Shown: positions 1 to 8,952, counted from the stretch's first letter. The stretch: 39,481 nt of DNA from Acidimicrobiaceae bacterium (GCA_003166025.1 PMWT01000247.1:31204-70684); one strand, 5' to 3'. The notes: generated by a model from the letters alone, not told the origin. Program-made: numbers and translations.

Positions 1-798
1 GCGGCCGAGAAAGCCGCTGCGGCGAGGAGGAGAGTGCCCGCCAAGAAAGCCGCTGCGAGCAAGCAAGCCGTTGTGGCTGAGAAAGCCGTCCCGGTCAAAA
101 GAGCCGCGGCGACGACGGGGGCGCCCGCCAAGAAAGTGGCTGCGGGCAAGCAAGCTGTGGTCGCTGAGAAAGCCGTTCCGGCCAAGAGGTCCGGGGCCGA
201 CAAGCGGTCCGGGGCAGACAAGCGAGCACCGGGCAAGAAGGCGGAGGCGGCCAAGAATGTGGCTCCGGGCAACGAAGCCCCTCCGTCCGGTAGGGCCGCC
301 CCCCGCAAAGCGGCGGCGGTGGTGCGGAAGTCTCCTCCAGCGCAAGCGCCTGCTCCCGCGAACGTCGCTGCCCCGCGACCCGCCCGTACCGCCAAGAGGG
401 CGGGCGCCGCCAAGGACGTGGCTGGTGCCACGACGCCTGCGGTGCCAGAGAAGGCGGCCGCGGGCAAGGCGCGCACGGCGGCGAAAGTGCCCGGACCGGC
501 CCCGAGGTCCGCTTCGAGCCGGGCCCGGAGCTCGGTCCAGAGGTCCGCCCCGGCCAAGGCGCCGGCGGTCGTCGAAAGGCCGCGTACTTCCCCTGCCGCC
601 GCTTCCCGTGAGCCTGCCGCGCCGGTGGCGGTAGGCAACGGCGCCGGGGGGGCGGTCGCCAAGAGGACCGCCAAGGCCGTCGGCGCCGGTCCGGCCGCGG
701 TCCGCAAGGCCGCGGCTCCCGACGAGAAGTTCGAACCCGCCCCAAGGGCGTTCAGCCGAGGCCGTCCCCCCCGTCCGGGACGGGACGCCGGGCGCTGA
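1..798 (+). CDS. Lys/Ala/Pro-rich histone-H1-like protein (5' partial)
   Basis: The frame is open from the first base of the window, and its upstream residues (AEKAAAARRR) continue the same repeat style, so the gene probably starts outside. A GTG at 34 follows an AGGAGG only 3 bases away and is a possible but poorly spaced start. The product is almost entirely Ala, Lys, Arg, Pro and Val, with PAKK and AEKAVP motifs repeated at a 29-residue period, then a basic tail ending RGRPPRPGRDAGR. Such tails are known from actinobacterial HU (HupB) and eukaryotic H1-like proteins, where they bind DNA without sequence specificity. No folded HU domain is visible here; it may lie upstream. DNA binding is inferred from composition only. 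It ends 3 bases before the convergent PNPOx-like gene. Confidence 0.6.
   Translation, partial: AAEKAAAARRRVPAKKAAASKQAVVAEKAVPVKRAAATTGAPAKKVAAGKQAVVAEKAVPAKRSGADKRSGADKRAPGKKAEAAKNVAPGNEAPPSGRAAPRKAAAVVRKSPPAQAPAPANVAAPRPARTAKRAGAAKDVAGATTPAVPEKAAAGKARTAAKVPGPAPRSASSRARSSVQRSAPAKAPAVVERPRTSPAAASREPAAPVAVGNGAGGAVAKRTAKAVGAGPAAVRKAAAPDEKFEPAPRAFSRGRPPRPGRDAGR
34..207 (+). repeat. Two-copy 87-base tandem repeat in the histone-like gene
   Basis: Bases 34-120 and 121-207 are two diverged copies of a 29-codon unit that both encode PAKK..A.KQAVVAEKAVP.KR. The repeat is in frame, so copy-number change would keep the reading frame. Confidence 0.7.
190..225 (+). repeat. 18-base tandem duplication encoding SGADKR twice
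   Basis: Bases 190-207 and 208-225 differ at only two positions and both encode SGADKR. This is a recent-looking in-frame slippage product inside the low-complexity gene. Confidence 0.75.
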
Positions 799-801
799 AG
801 G

Positions 802-1233
802 CTAGTAAAACGTCGACGTCGGGACCGGCTTGTACAGCCGGCGGCCGGTGAACTGCGGGTTGACGATCGAGATCCAGTGGTCTTTAGTCCCGGGGGCCCA
901 GTGCTCGACGGGTTCGGCGCGGGTTTGCAATGATGGCTGGTCGACGGCCTCGGTTATGTCGGCGCCTTCGCCGGCGACAACCACGTCCCAGCCTTCCCGG
1001 GTCTCGGGGTCGATGATGTCTGCCTCGAACGCAACATGCCCGAGGGGCGCCCGTGACTGCAAGACTTCCGAAGCAGTCGCGAAGGCTACGGTGCGGCCGT
1101 GGAGGACGAAGTTGACAGGAAAAATCTCGGGACGTCCCTGCTCGTTGACTACTGCGACTCGCCCGTACTTGGTCCGTTGCAGCATGGCCAGGCATTCGTC
1201 TTCGGTCAGGCTTTCCAATGCTGCTTCTGACAT
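802..1233 (-). CDS. Pyridoxamine 5'-phosphate oxidase-like flavin-binding protein
   Basis: A 143-residue protein of the split-barrel PNPOx-like/NimA-like class. It has the usual N-terminal helix (ESLTEDECLAMLQRTKYGRVAVV), then a beta-barrel stretch with FPVNFVLHGRTVAFAT, and a C-terminal WISIVNPQFTGRRL segment. Members bind FMN or F420 and reduce diverse small molecules; the substrate cannot be read from sequence. The start at 1233 is chosen because GGAG lies 6 bases upstream; a longer frame to 1314 would run into the kinase gene. It lies 34 bases downstream of the sensor kinase on the same strand, so the two are probably co-transcribed. Relatives are common among mycobacterial dormancy genes, which fits the context. 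Confidence 0.85.
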   Translation of the reverse strand: MSEAALESLTEDECLAMLQRTKYGRVAVVNEQGRPEIFPVNFVLHGRTVAFATASEVLQSRAPLGHVAFEADIIDPETREGWDVVVAGEGADITEAVDQPSLQTRAEPVEHWAPGTKDHWISIVNPQFTGRRLYKPVPTSTFY

Positions 1234-1267
1234 GTCAGGCTCCTTCGCGCTCAGCCTATCGTGAGGT

Positions 1268-3196
1268 TCAGCCGTTGAAAGCGGGGGCCACGGGCAAGGG
1301 CACCCGCCATTCAAAGGACGTCCCGCCGCCTTCGGCCGGGCACAGCTCCAAGCTCCCGCCCAGCAGTTCGGCCCGGGCTCTGGCGTTGGCGATACCGCTC
1401 AGGTGCCCGGGGCTGCCGATCCCGACGCCGTTGTCGACGACGAGCACGGTGAGCTCGTCGTCGAGGGAGATGTCCACTTCGACCCGGGTGGCATGGGCAT
1501 GGCGGGCAGCGTTGGAAAGGGCCTCCCGCAGGACGGCCACCGCTTCCAGCTGCACCGGCAAGGTGATCTCGACATCGGTGGGACCGTGGAAGGACACCGA
1601 GGGGCGGAACCCCAAAGACTCGGCGGCGTAGGCCATGGCCTCCAGCGCTTTGGCCCGCAGGTCGGTCCCGGGCGCCGACTCTAGGGCGAATATCGCTTCC
1701 CTTATCTCCTTGATGGTGACATCGAGGTCGTCGACGGTCGACGCGACCCGGGACGACGCCTGCGGGTTGTCGATCAGGGCTAGCGCCCCCTGCAGGCGCA
1801 GGCCGGCGCCGAAGAGGCGTTGGATGACAAGGTCATGCAGGTCGCGAGCGATGCGCTCGCGGTCGGCGGAAATGAGCAGCCGGTCACGTTCGGCCCGGAC
1901 GTTGGCCAGCTCGAAGGCCAGGATGGCGTGGGTGGCGAGCGAGCCGATGGCGTCATCGGCGTCGGGGCCAAGGTTGGCCGCCTGCTCGCCCAGGAGCACT
2001 AGTGCCGCCGAAAGGGGCCCCTCCTTGCTCGGAAGGGTCAACGGGAACGCCCGGGCGTGGAGCCCGGAGCCCCGGTTGGTTGCCGCCGTCGCCGGCCGGC
2101 CGGAGGCTATGGCCTGCGTCACGGGCGTGGCTACCTGATCGGGATGGCTGACCGCCGCCAGTGCGTCACGTTCGCCGTAACTGGCGGCGGTGCGCGACCG
2201 CCCGCCCTCGACGACCACCAACGCGGCGGCACTGACATTGGCCAGCTCGGCCGCCCACTTGCACACCAGCCGGAGCGAGCTCTTGAGGGAGGCCTCGGAG
2301 AGCAGGCTGAGCCGGATCTCCGCCGTCGCCGCCTGCCAGCGGGCCTGGCGGCGCAGCTGGGACTCGGCCTCCTTGTGCACGGTGATGTCGCGTACCAGCA
2401 CCGAGAACCCCGGCTCGTCTCCTAGGGCCAGAGGCGACACCGAGATGGCGACGTCGAGGGACTTGCCCTCCCGCCTCTGCCAGCGGGTGTCCTTCGAACG
2501 GGCGATGTGGCCCGAGCGAGTGTCATCGAGCAGCTCCTCGAGGACGGGGTCGTCGGGGAAAAAGAGGCCGATGTGGCGGCCCACCACCTCTTCGGGGCTG
2601 AAGCCGAACATGGCTTCGGCGCCTGGGTTCCAGCTGGTTATAACGCCCCGGTGGGACATCGAAAAAATGCCGTCGGCCGAAGATTGCACAATGGCGGCGA
2701 GCTGGGCCTGGGCCGACTGGGCCGCCTTGCGCTCCGTTATGTCCCGGATGGCGGCTACGACAAGTTCCCCGCCACCGCCGCCGCCTATGGGAGCAAGGCT
2801 GATGTCGACGGGGAACTCGCTACCGTCCTTGCGCCTGGCGTAAAGGTCGAGCCCGGCCCCCATGGGACGAGTGCGGGGGTCGGCCGAGTAGTCGGCCCGG
2901 CGCCGGCGATGAGAGTGGCGGAAGCGCTCCGGGACCAGGAGCTCTATGTTTTTCCCCTCGACTTCTTGGGCTGAGTAGCCGAAGAACGCCTCCGTCCGCT
3001 CGTTGACGGCGATGATCGTCCCTTTCCCGTCGACCGCCACAGCGGCGTCGGGCATGAGCGACAAGAAGGTCGTGAGCATGTCGGAGCCCTGAGGAAGGGC
3101 CCCGCTTTGAGCCGCGAGCGCCTCCGGTACCGGTAAGCCCGCCGGCAAAGGAACCGGGCCGGCAGGGTTGTCCTCCGCCTCCGCTTCGAGCACCAT
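1268..3196 (-). CDS. PAS-PAS-GAF sensor histidine kinase (NarL/DevS-type)
   Basis: A soluble 642-residue kinase with no membrane segment. Two PAS domains (about residues 40-155 and 165-275) are followed by a GAF-like region (290-435), a HisKA_3 dimerisation helix with the phospho-accepting His454 in RDLHD, and an HATPase_c domain with LSNAARHA and VDNGVGIG boxes. HisKA_3 kinases pair with NarL/FixJ regulators, and the only such regulator in the window is the DevR-like protein at 19374-20033. Unlike DevS/DosT, sensing is by PAS domains rather than tandem GAFs; the ligand (heme, flavin or other) is unknown. I chose the ATG at 3196 because a TAGGAT -10 lies at 3207-3212 and a DosR-like box at 3241-3254. 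A longer start at 3247 is possible but would sit inside that box. Confidence 0.88.
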   Translation of the reverse strand: MVLEAEAEDNPAGPVPLPAGLPVPEALAAQSGALPQGSDMLTTFLSLMPDAAVAVDGKGTIIAVNERTEAFFGYSAQEVEGKNIELLVPERFRHSHRRRRADYSADPRTRPMGAGLDLYARRKDGSEFPVDISLAPIGGGGGGELVVAAIRDITERKAAQSAQAQLAAIVQSSADGIFSMSHRGVITSWNPGAEAMFGFSPEEVVGRHIGLFFPDDPVLEELLDDTRSGHIARSKDTRWQRREGKSLDVAISVSPLALGDEPGFSVLVRDITVHKEAESQLRRQARWQAATAEIRLSLLSEASLKSSLRLVCKWAAELANVSAAALVVVEGGRSRTAASYGERDALAAVSHPDQVATPVTQAIASGRPATAATNRGSGLHARAFPLTLPSKEGPLSAALVLLGEQAANLGPDADDAIGSLATHAILAFELANVRAERDRLLISADRERIARDLHDLVIQRLFGAGLRLQGALALIDNPQASSRVASTVDDLDVTIKEIREAIFALESAPGTDLRAKALEAMAYAAESLGFRPSVSFHGPTDVEITLPVQLEAVAVLREALSNAARHAHATRVEVDISLDDELTVLVVDNGVGIGSPGHLSGIANARARAELLGGSLELCPAEGGGTSFEWRVPLPVAPAFNG

Positions 3197-3206
3197 GCAG
3201 CTTAAA

Positions 3207-3212
3207 ATCCTA
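3207..3212 (-). promoter_or_regulatory. Candidate -10 element for the sensor kinase gene
   Basis: On the minus strand the hexamer reads TAGGAT, matching TANNNT. It would place transcription start near 3200, a few bases before the ATG at 3196, giving a nearly leaderless transcript. It lies about 38 bases from the centre of the DosR-like box. Confidence 0.4.
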
Positions 3213-3240
3213 GCGGAAGGCCCATGCGCCTCGGCATTTC

Positions 3241-3254
3241 GGGTCATTTGGCCC
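3241..3254. promoter_or_regulatory. DosR-box-like palindrome between sensor kinase and PNPOx/synthetase genes
   Basis: GGGTCATTTGGCCC keeps the GGGnCnnnnGnCCC skeleton of the mycobacterial DosR box (TTSGGGACTWWAGTCCCSAA) and is preceded by TTC. It sits about 45 bases upstream of the kinase ATG at 3196 and 35 bases upstream of the PNPOx ATG at 3289, so it could serve both divergent genes. Binding is inferred from similarity only. Confidence 0.45.
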
Positions 3255-3288
3255 TGCCCGCGGGCCTTTCCGCGCGCCCAACATAAAC

Positions 3289-3759
3289 ATGATGGTCACA
3301 AGTCCCACAGTGGAGCCTCCGACGGTCAGCGACAAGACCGCACAGCCACGGCTCAGCGCCGAGCGCTGCCGTTCGCTGCTGGCTGGCGCTCGCGGCGGCC
3401 ACCTGGCCCTCTCGCAGGGCGCGTTGCCGCTGGTCGTCCCGGTGACTTGCGCTCTGGACGGGGAGGACCTGCTGGTCCGGGCCGGGCTCGGTTTGATCGG
3501 CAAAGTCCCCGCCCAACCGGGGGTCGTCGCCTTCCAGACGGACTGGAGCAGCCCCGACGGGAGCTCGCGGTGGGAGATACTGGTCCAGGGCCGCGCCGAG
3601 GTCCTGGACGAGCGAGGGCCGGACGCCCGGGACAAGTTGCCGCCCCCGCTCCCGATGGTCGACCAGAGCATGACGGCGGCTCTTCGCATAAGCATGGAAC
3701 TGTTCACCGGACGGCAGTACGGCAGTGCCGCCGGCCAATCAAAGGAGACTGTGGAATGA
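3289..3759 (+). CDS. Pyridoxamine 5'-phosphate oxidase-like flavin-binding protein
   Basis: A 156-residue split-barrel protein, only distantly similar to the PNPOx-like protein at 802-1233. Recognisable pieces are LSAERCRSLLAGARGGHLAL, the strand pair PLVVPVTCALDGEDLLVRAG, and a WEILVQGRAEVL strand. A flavin cofactor and reductase role are expected from the family; the substrate is unknown. There is no Shine-Dalgarno sequence before ATG 3289 (or ATG 3292), and the DosR-like box would place transcription start close to the ATG, so translation may be leaderless. Its stop overlaps the start of the next gene (ATGA at 3756), so it is translationally coupled to the GNAT/synthetase fusion. Confidence 0.8.
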   Translation: MMVTSPTVEPPTVSDKTAQPRLSAERCRSLLAGARGGHLALSQGALPLVVPVTCALDGEDLLVRAGLGLIGKVPAQPGVVAFQTDWSSPDGSSRWEILVQGRAEVLDERGPDARDKLPPPLPMVDQSMTAALRISMELFTGRQYGSAAGQSKETVE

Positions 3760-6545
3760 GCGTTGACGTAACTGGTACAGGAGCTTGGGCCCGTGATGTG
3801 GTCCTGGTCGACGGCTCTACCGCATGCATACGGACGGTCAAGGAAGACGACGCCGCGTCGTTGGCCGACATGCACTCGCGCCTGTCCCTGGAGACGGTCC
3901 GGCTCCGTTACCTCGGCGCCCACCCTCGCCTGTCCGAGGAAGAGGTGGCCCGCCTGGTGAGCAGCGATGACGACCAGTGCGTGCTCGTCGTGGAAAGGGG
4001 CAACCAGCTCATCGCCTGCGCCCAGTACGACCGGGTGCTGGGCAGCGACGTGGCCGAGGTGGCCTTCGTGGTCGACGACGCCCACCAGGGCCTCGGTCTC
4101 GGCACCCTGTTGCTCGAGTACCTGGCCAGCGAGGGGCGCCGCCACGGGCTGAAGCGCTTCGCGGCCGACACCTTCTTGGAAAACAACCAAATGGTGCAGG
4201 TTTTCCGCGACGCCGGCTTCACTCAGCGGTCGCGGTTGGAGTCCGGCGTGATGCGGGTGGTCATGGACATAGCGCCCACCGAGGAAGCGTTCGAGGCTCT
4301 CTACGAGCGGGACCGCAAGGCCGCCGCGCGCAGCATGCAGCACCTGCTCCGCCCGCGTTCGATCGCCGTTATAGGCGCCTCCCGTACCCGGGGGACGGTG
4401 GGCCACGAACTCGTCCGCAACCTGTTGACCGGGGACTTCCAGGGCCCCGTGTACCCCGTCAACCCGACCGCCACCCACATCGTCAGCCTGCCCTGCTTCC
4501 CGAGCATCGAGGCCGTGCCCGGGGATGTCGACCTGGCCGTTGTGGCCGTGCCGGCCAAGTCCGTGGCCGAGGTCGTAGAGGCGTGCGGGCGCAAGGGCGT
4601 CGGCGCCCTGGTCGTGGTTTCCTCCCACTTCGCCGAGGACGGCGCCGAAGGTGCCCAGCTGGAAAAGGAAGTGGCCCGTCTGGCGCACTCCTACGGCATG
4701 CGCATGGTGGGGCCCAACTGCTTCGGCGTGCTCAACACTGACCCCGAGATCTCGATGAACGCCACCTTTGCCCGTGACACGCCCACCGTCGGGCGCCTCG
4801 GGTTCGCCTCCCAGTCCGGCGGCTTGGGTATCGCCATCCTGGCCGAGGCCCGCAAGCGCGGCATCGGCCTGTCGAGCTTCGTCTCCATGGGCAACAAGGC
4901 GGACGTGAGCGGCAACGACCTGCTGTCGTTCTGGGGTGAAGACGATGACACCGCGGTAGCCCTGTTGTACCTCGAGTCGTTCGGCAACCCCCGCAAGTTT
5001 GCCCGCCTGGCCCGCCAGTTCAGCGAGTCCAAGCCCATCGTGGCGGTCAAGGGTGGCCGCACCGCGGTGGGCAGCCGCGCTGCCTCCTCGCACACGGCCG
5101 CCATGGCCAGTTCCGACGAGGCCGTGGCCGCCCTGTTCCGCCGGACCGGGGTGATCCGGGTCGACACCATAGAGGAGCTCTTCGACGTCGCCCAGGTGGT
5201 CGGCTCCCAGCCTCTGGGCCACGGGTTGCGTGTAGCCGTGCTCAGCAACGTCGGCGGTCCCGGCGTGCTCGCCGTCGACGCCTGCGTCAGCAATGGCCTC
5301 CAGGTGCCCGAGTTCTCGGCCGAGCTGCAGAGCCAGATCGCTGACCTCTGCCCCCGCAACGGTGGGGTGAGCAACCCCATCGACCTCGGTGCCGAAGCCA
5401 GCGCCCCCATGTACGAGAGCGTGCTCGAACTGCTCCTGGACAGCGACGAGATAGACGCCGTAGTGGTCAACTTCACGCCCCCCCTGGTCACCAGGAAGAC
5501 CGACGACATCGCCGCCGCCATTGTCGCCGCCGTGGACCGGGCGGCCGCCCTGGCCGAAGAGCCGGGTGCCGAGCCGGGTGTCGGCGAAGAGCCCGCGGCC
5601 ACGCCGCGTCGGGTGCTCAAGCCCGTCGTGACCAGCCTGCTCGGTGCTGATGCGAGCGGGCAGGCGGTCCTGCAAACGGCCCATTTCCCCGTGCCCAGTT
5701 ACATCTATCCGGAGACGGCGGTAAGGGCGCTGTCCCACGCGTTGCGCTATGGCGAGTGGCGGCGTCGCCCCAAGGGCGTCGTCCCCGCCCTGGAAGGTAT
5801 TGACGTCAACGAGGCCCGCCGGCTCCTGCCTCACGACGGTGCCACCCCCGGGACCGGGGCCATAGTCTCGGGCTGGGTCACCGGCAGCGCCGCCTTCGAC
5901 GTCCTGGCTGCGTTCGGGGTGCCGGTCCTGCGCACGGTCGAGGCCTACAGTCCCGAGGAGGCCGGCAAGTTGGCCGACGAGATCGCCAGCCCGGTGGCCC
6001 TCAAGGTGCTCGGGCCGGTCCACAAGAGCGAGGGCGGCGGGGTGCGCCTGGGCCTGAAGGGCCGTGACGCCGTGGTGGACGCCTACGAGTCGATGCGCCA
6101 TGCTTTCGGCGACGCCATGACTGGCGTGCTTCTCCAGCCCATGGCGCCCTCTGGTGGCGTAGAGACGATCGTCGGGGCCGTTGAGGACCCGTCGTTCGGC
6201 CCCCTCGTCCTGTTCGGCCTGGGAGGCATCACCGTGGAAGTCCTCGGTGACCATGTGAGCCGACTGGCTCCGCTCACCGACCTGGACGCCCACGAGATGG
6301 TTACCGGCTTGCGCGGGTCCAGGCTGCTCACCGGCTTCCGGGGCATGCCCGCCGTGGACATCGAAGGGCTGGTCCAGGTGCTGCTCAGGGTGAGCCGACT
6401 GGTCGAGGACCTGCCCGAGGTGGCCGAGCTCGACTGCAACCCGGTCGTCGTCACGGAGCACGGCGCCGTGGTCGTGGACGCCCGTATACGGGTGGACACA
6501 GAGGCGGCCCGGCCCCTGGTAGAGGACACCCGGCACCTGCACTAA
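3756..6545 (+). CDS. GNAT acetyltransferase fused to ADP-forming acyl-CoA synthetase
   Basis: A 929-residue fusion. Residues 20-171 are a GNAT domain with the acetyl-CoA loop HQGLGLGTLLL (about 110-120). From about 197 come a CoA-binding Rossmann domain (RSIAVIGASR), succinyl-CoA-ligase-like domains with the conserved His446 in SSHTAAM, and from about 706 an ATP-grasp beta domain containing ALKVLGPVHKSEGGGV. The order GNAT first, synthetase second is that of actinobacterial PatA-type lysine acetyltransferases; E. coli PatZ has the reverse order. The His corresponds to the phosphorylated His of ADP-forming acetyl-CoA synthetases, so ATP formation from acetyl-CoA may be retained alongside protein acetylation. 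AGGAG lies 8 bases before the ATG. Context with an HDAC-like protein, acetate kinase and phosphoketolase suggests a role in acetyl metabolism and its control. Confidence 0.9.
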   Translation: MSVDVTGTGAWARDVVLVDGSTACIRTVKEDDAASLADMHSRLSLETVRLRYLGAHPRLSEEEVARLVSSDDDQCVLVVERGNQLIACAQYDRVLGSDVAEVAFVVDDAHQGLGLGTLLLEYLASEGRRHGLKRFAADTFLENNQMVQVFRDAGFTQRSRLESGVMRVVMDIAPTEEAFEALYERDRKAAARSMQHLLRPRSIAVIGASRTRGTVGHELVRNLLTGDFQGPVYPVNPTATHIVSLPCFPSIEAVPGDVDLAVVAVPAKSVAEVVEACGRKGVGALVVVSSHFAEDGAEGAQLEKEVARLAHSYGMRMVGPNCFGVLNTDPEISMNATFARDTPTVGRLGFASQSGGLGIAILAEARKRGIGLSSFVSMGNKADVSGNDLLSFWGEDDDTAVALLYLESFGNPRKFARLARQFSESKPIVAVKGGRTAVGSRAASSHTAAMASSDEAVAALFRRTGVIRVDTIEELFDVAQVVGSQPLGHGLRVAVLSNVGGPGVLAVDACVSNGLQVPEFSAELQSQIADLCPRNGGVSNPIDLGAEASAPMYESVLELLLDSDEIDAVVVNFTPPLVTRKTDDIAAAIVAAVDRAAALAEEPGAEPGVGEEPAATPRRVLKPVVTSLLGADASGQAVLQTAHFPVPSYIYPETAVRALSHALRYGEWRRRPKGVVPALEGIDVNEARRLLPHDGATPGTGAIVSGWVTGSAAFDVLAAFGVPVLRTVEAYSPEEAGKLADEIASPVALKVLGPVHKSEGGGVRLGLKGRDAVVDAYESMRHAFGDAMTGVLLQPMAPSGGVETIVGAVEDPSFGPLVLFGLGGITVEVLGDHVSRLAPLTDLDAHEMVTGLRGSRLLTGFRGMPAVDIEGLVQVLLRVSRLVEDLPEVAELDCNPVVVTEHGAVVVDARIRVDTEAARPLVEDTRHLH

Positions 6546-6572
6546 ACCCGCGGGGGCGTGGCAGGGAGGCGG

Positions 6573-8927
6573 CTAGTGGCCGGTGCCTTGAGCACCGGCC
6601 ACTGCTGCCTGTCCGAGGCTGATCCCGCCGTCATTGGTGGGGACCTCGTGTGGCACCAGGGCCCGGAAACCGTCGTCTTCGAGCCCGGCGGCGGTCCGCT
6701 CGGTCAACAGCACGTTCTGGAACACTCCTCCGCCCAGCGCCACGGTGCTGATCCCGCCGCTCATCTCCCGGGCCCGCCGGCACGCCTCCACCACCCCTTT
6801 GGCCAGCCCGTTGTGAAAACGCGCCGCCACCACGTCGCCGCTCGTGCCGGCCGCCAGGTCTTCGACGACGGCGCGTACAAGGGCCTTGGCGTGCAGCTGG
6901 AAAGGAACCGAACTGCTTATGGGCACGGTGTAGGCGCCGTCCTCGTCGGCCCGGGCGAGCTGTTCCAGTTCGATGGCGGCCTGGCCCTCGTAGTTGACAG
7001 CGTCGCGGCCGCAGACCAGGGCGGAGACGGCGTCGAAGAGGCGTCCGGCGCTGGACGTCATGGGACTGGCGGTCCCGCTGCGGGCCATGGACAGGACCAG
7101 GTCCCACCTGTCCTCGTGGCGCCGGGCCACGGCCAGGTCCCAGGGGGGGCTCCCGTCGTAGGCGAGGTCCAGGTACGCCGCCGCCATGCGCCACGGCTCC
7201 TTGATGGCGGCGGTGCCGCCCGGCATGGCGACCGGTGCCAGGTGGCCGAGGCGTTCGAAGCCGGACAGGGTGGCGAGCAGGATCTCACCTCCCCACAGGG
7301 ACCCGTCCGTGCCCAGGCCCAGGCCGTCCAAGGCGACCCCGATGGCCGGGCCTGTCTCGGCGTTGTCGACCAGGCAGGACGCGATGTGGGCGTGGTGGTG
7401 CTGGACGCCGACGAGATCGAGGCCGGCGGCGCCCAGGTCCATGGCGTACTTGGTGGAGAGGTACTCGGGGTGCAGGTCGTGGGCGACCACTTCGGGGCGC
7501 ACGTCAAAGAGGCGGCAGAAGTGCTCGATACCCTCGGTGAACGACCTGAGCGTCTCGTAGTTCTCCAGGTCGCCGATGTGGTGCGACACGAATGCGCGCC
7601 GGCCCTGGGCGAGGCAGAAGGTGTTTTTCAGTTCGGCGCCGCAGGCCAGCACCGGGCGGCCCACGTCCCGGGGCAGGAGCAGAGGCTGGGGCACGTACCC
7701 CCGGGACCGGCGTAGGACGGTGGCGTGGCCACGCATGGAGCGGGTGACCGAGTCGTCCGTGCGGATATGGATGGGCCGGTCGTGGGTGAGGAAGGCGTCG
7801 GCGATCCGGTTGAGCCGGGTACGGGCATCGCCGTCGAGGAAGGCGATGGGCTCATCGGAGATGTTGCCGCTGGTGAGGACGAACGGCTCGCCCAGAGCAA
7901 GGGCGAGCAGGTGGTGCAGGGGCGTGTAAGGCAGCATCACGCCTAGGTACCGGTCCCCGGGGGCGACCGACGGGGCGATGCTCACGATGTTGGGTGGGCC
8001 CATGCCGCCGGGTGTACAGGTACTGTCGGCGGCGCGGCGCGCCAGGAGCACGATGGGACGGCGAGGGCTCTCCAGGAGACGTTGTCCCACATCGTCCAGC
8101 TCGCAGAGCTGGCGGGCCGTGCCCGTGTCTTGGACCATGACCGCGAAGGGCTTGTCCTCCCGGTGCTTTCGGGAACGCAGCGCGGCGGCCGCAATTTCTG
8201 AGGACGCCCGGACGGCCAGGTGAAAGCCGCCCAGGCCTTTCACAGCGACGATCCCGTCCTGGCGCAGGAGGGCCACCGTCTCTTCGATGGCGCTGTCCCC
8301 GGTCCCCAAGGGGCGCCCGGCGCCATCGAGCAGGCTCAAGCGGGGGCCGCAGGCCGGGCAGCAAATGGGCTGGGCGTGGTAGCGGCGGTCGTCGGGGGCC
8401 TCGTACTCGCGCTCGCAGTCGGCGCACATCGCGAACCCGGCCATGGTGGTGTTGGGCCTGTCGTAGGGGACGTCGCGCACGATGGTGAAGCGCGGCCCGC
8501 AGTTGGTGCAGTTGATGAACGGGTACCGGTAACGCCGGTCGGCGGGGTCGAACAGCTCGCGCAGGCAGTCGGCGCAGGTGGCCGTGTCGGCCGAGACCAG
8601 GGCCCGGCGCTCGCCGGCGGGGTCGCTGGGCGAGATCTCAAAGCCGCTCCCGCCGACGGCGGGCAGCGGTGCCGTCACCAGTCGTTCTATTACCGACAGC
8701 GGCGGAGCCTCGGTCTCGAGGCGCCGCAGGAACTCCGCCACTGCCTCAGCTCCGCCCTCCACCTCGATGAGCGCCCCGGCCATGTTGTTGCGCACCGAAC
8801 CGCGGAGGTCCAGTGAGGTGGCCAGGTTGCGCACGAACGGGCGGAAGCCGACGCCCTGCACGATGCCCTCCACCCTCACGGAGAGCCTTGTCTGCGCCGG
8901 TGCGGGCATTCCCTGGTTACTCGTCAC
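6573..8927 (-). CDS. hypF: Carbamoyltransferase HypF, [NiFe]-hydrogenase maturation
   Basis: A 784-residue protein with full HypF architecture. An acylphosphatase domain (about 14-100, VQGVGFRPF) is followed by two paired zinc fingers (C118/C121 with C140/C143, and C168/C171 with C190/C193), a YrdC-like domain (VAVKGLGGFHLA), and a Kae1-like domain with the metal-binding QHHHAHIAS motif and GVALDGLGLGTDG. HypF makes carbamoyl-adenylate from carbamoyl phosphate and passes the carbamoyl group to the C-terminal Cys of HypE, the source of the active-site cyanides. It starts with GTG at 8927, 25 bases after hypE; an in-frame ATG at 8909 is an alternative. It is the last gene of the minus-strand NRAMP-hypCDEF run. 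Confidence 0.97.
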   Translation of the reverse strand: MTSNQGMPAPAQTRLSVRVEGIVQGVGFRPFVRNLATSLDLRGSVRNNMAGALIEVEGGAEAVAEFLRRLETEAPPLSVIERLVTAPLPAVGGSGFEISPSDPAGERRALVSADTATCADCLRELFDPADRRYRYPFINCTNCGPRFTIVRDVPYDRPNTTMAGFAMCADCEREYEAPDDRRYHAQPICCPACGPRLSLLDGAGRPLGTGDSAIEETVALLRQDGIVAVKGLGGFHLAVRASSEIAAAALRSRKHREDKPFAVMVQDTGTARQLCELDDVGQRLLESPRRPIVLLARRAADSTCTPGGMGPPNIVSIAPSVAPGDRYLGVMLPYTPLHHLLALALGEPFVLTSGNISDEPIAFLDGDARTRLNRIADAFLTHDRPIHIRTDDSVTRSMRGHATVLRRSRGYVPQPLLLPRDVGRPVLACGAELKNTFCLAQGRRAFVSHHIGDLENYETLRSFTEGIEHFCRLFDVRPEVVAHDLHPEYLSTKYAMDLGAAGLDLVGVQHHHAHIASCLVDNAETGPAIGVALDGLGLGTDGSLWGGEILLATLSGFERLGHLAPVAMPGGTAAIKEPWRMAAAYLDLAYDGSPPWDLAVARRHEDRWDLVLSMARSGTASPMTSSAGRLFDAVSALVCGRDAVNYEGQAAIELEQLARADEDGAYTVPISSSVPFQLHAKALVRAVVEDLAAGTSGDVVAARFHNGLAKGVVEACRRAREMSGGISTVALGGGVFQNVLLTERTAAGLEDDGFRALVPHEVPTNDGGISLGQAAVAGAQGTGH
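6575..6603. terminator. Hairpin terminator between convergent synthetase and hypF genes
   Basis: A perfect 12-bp inverted repeat, AGTGGCCGGTGC and its complement, encloses a 5-base loop (CTTGA). It overlaps the last codons of hypF and lies 30 bases past the synthetase stop. There is no T-tract. It could act in both directions. Confidence 0.6.
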
Positions 8928-8952
8928 GCAGTTTCGATTGTGGCCGGGCCCC

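Noticed and set aside
3210-6542. Long open frame of about 1100 codons on the minus strand opposite the GNAT/synthetase gene
   Set aside because: It mirrors the codon pattern of the plus-strand gene, is His/Gly/Ala-rich without any domain, and would overlap the PNPOx gene too. It is a GC-bias shadow.
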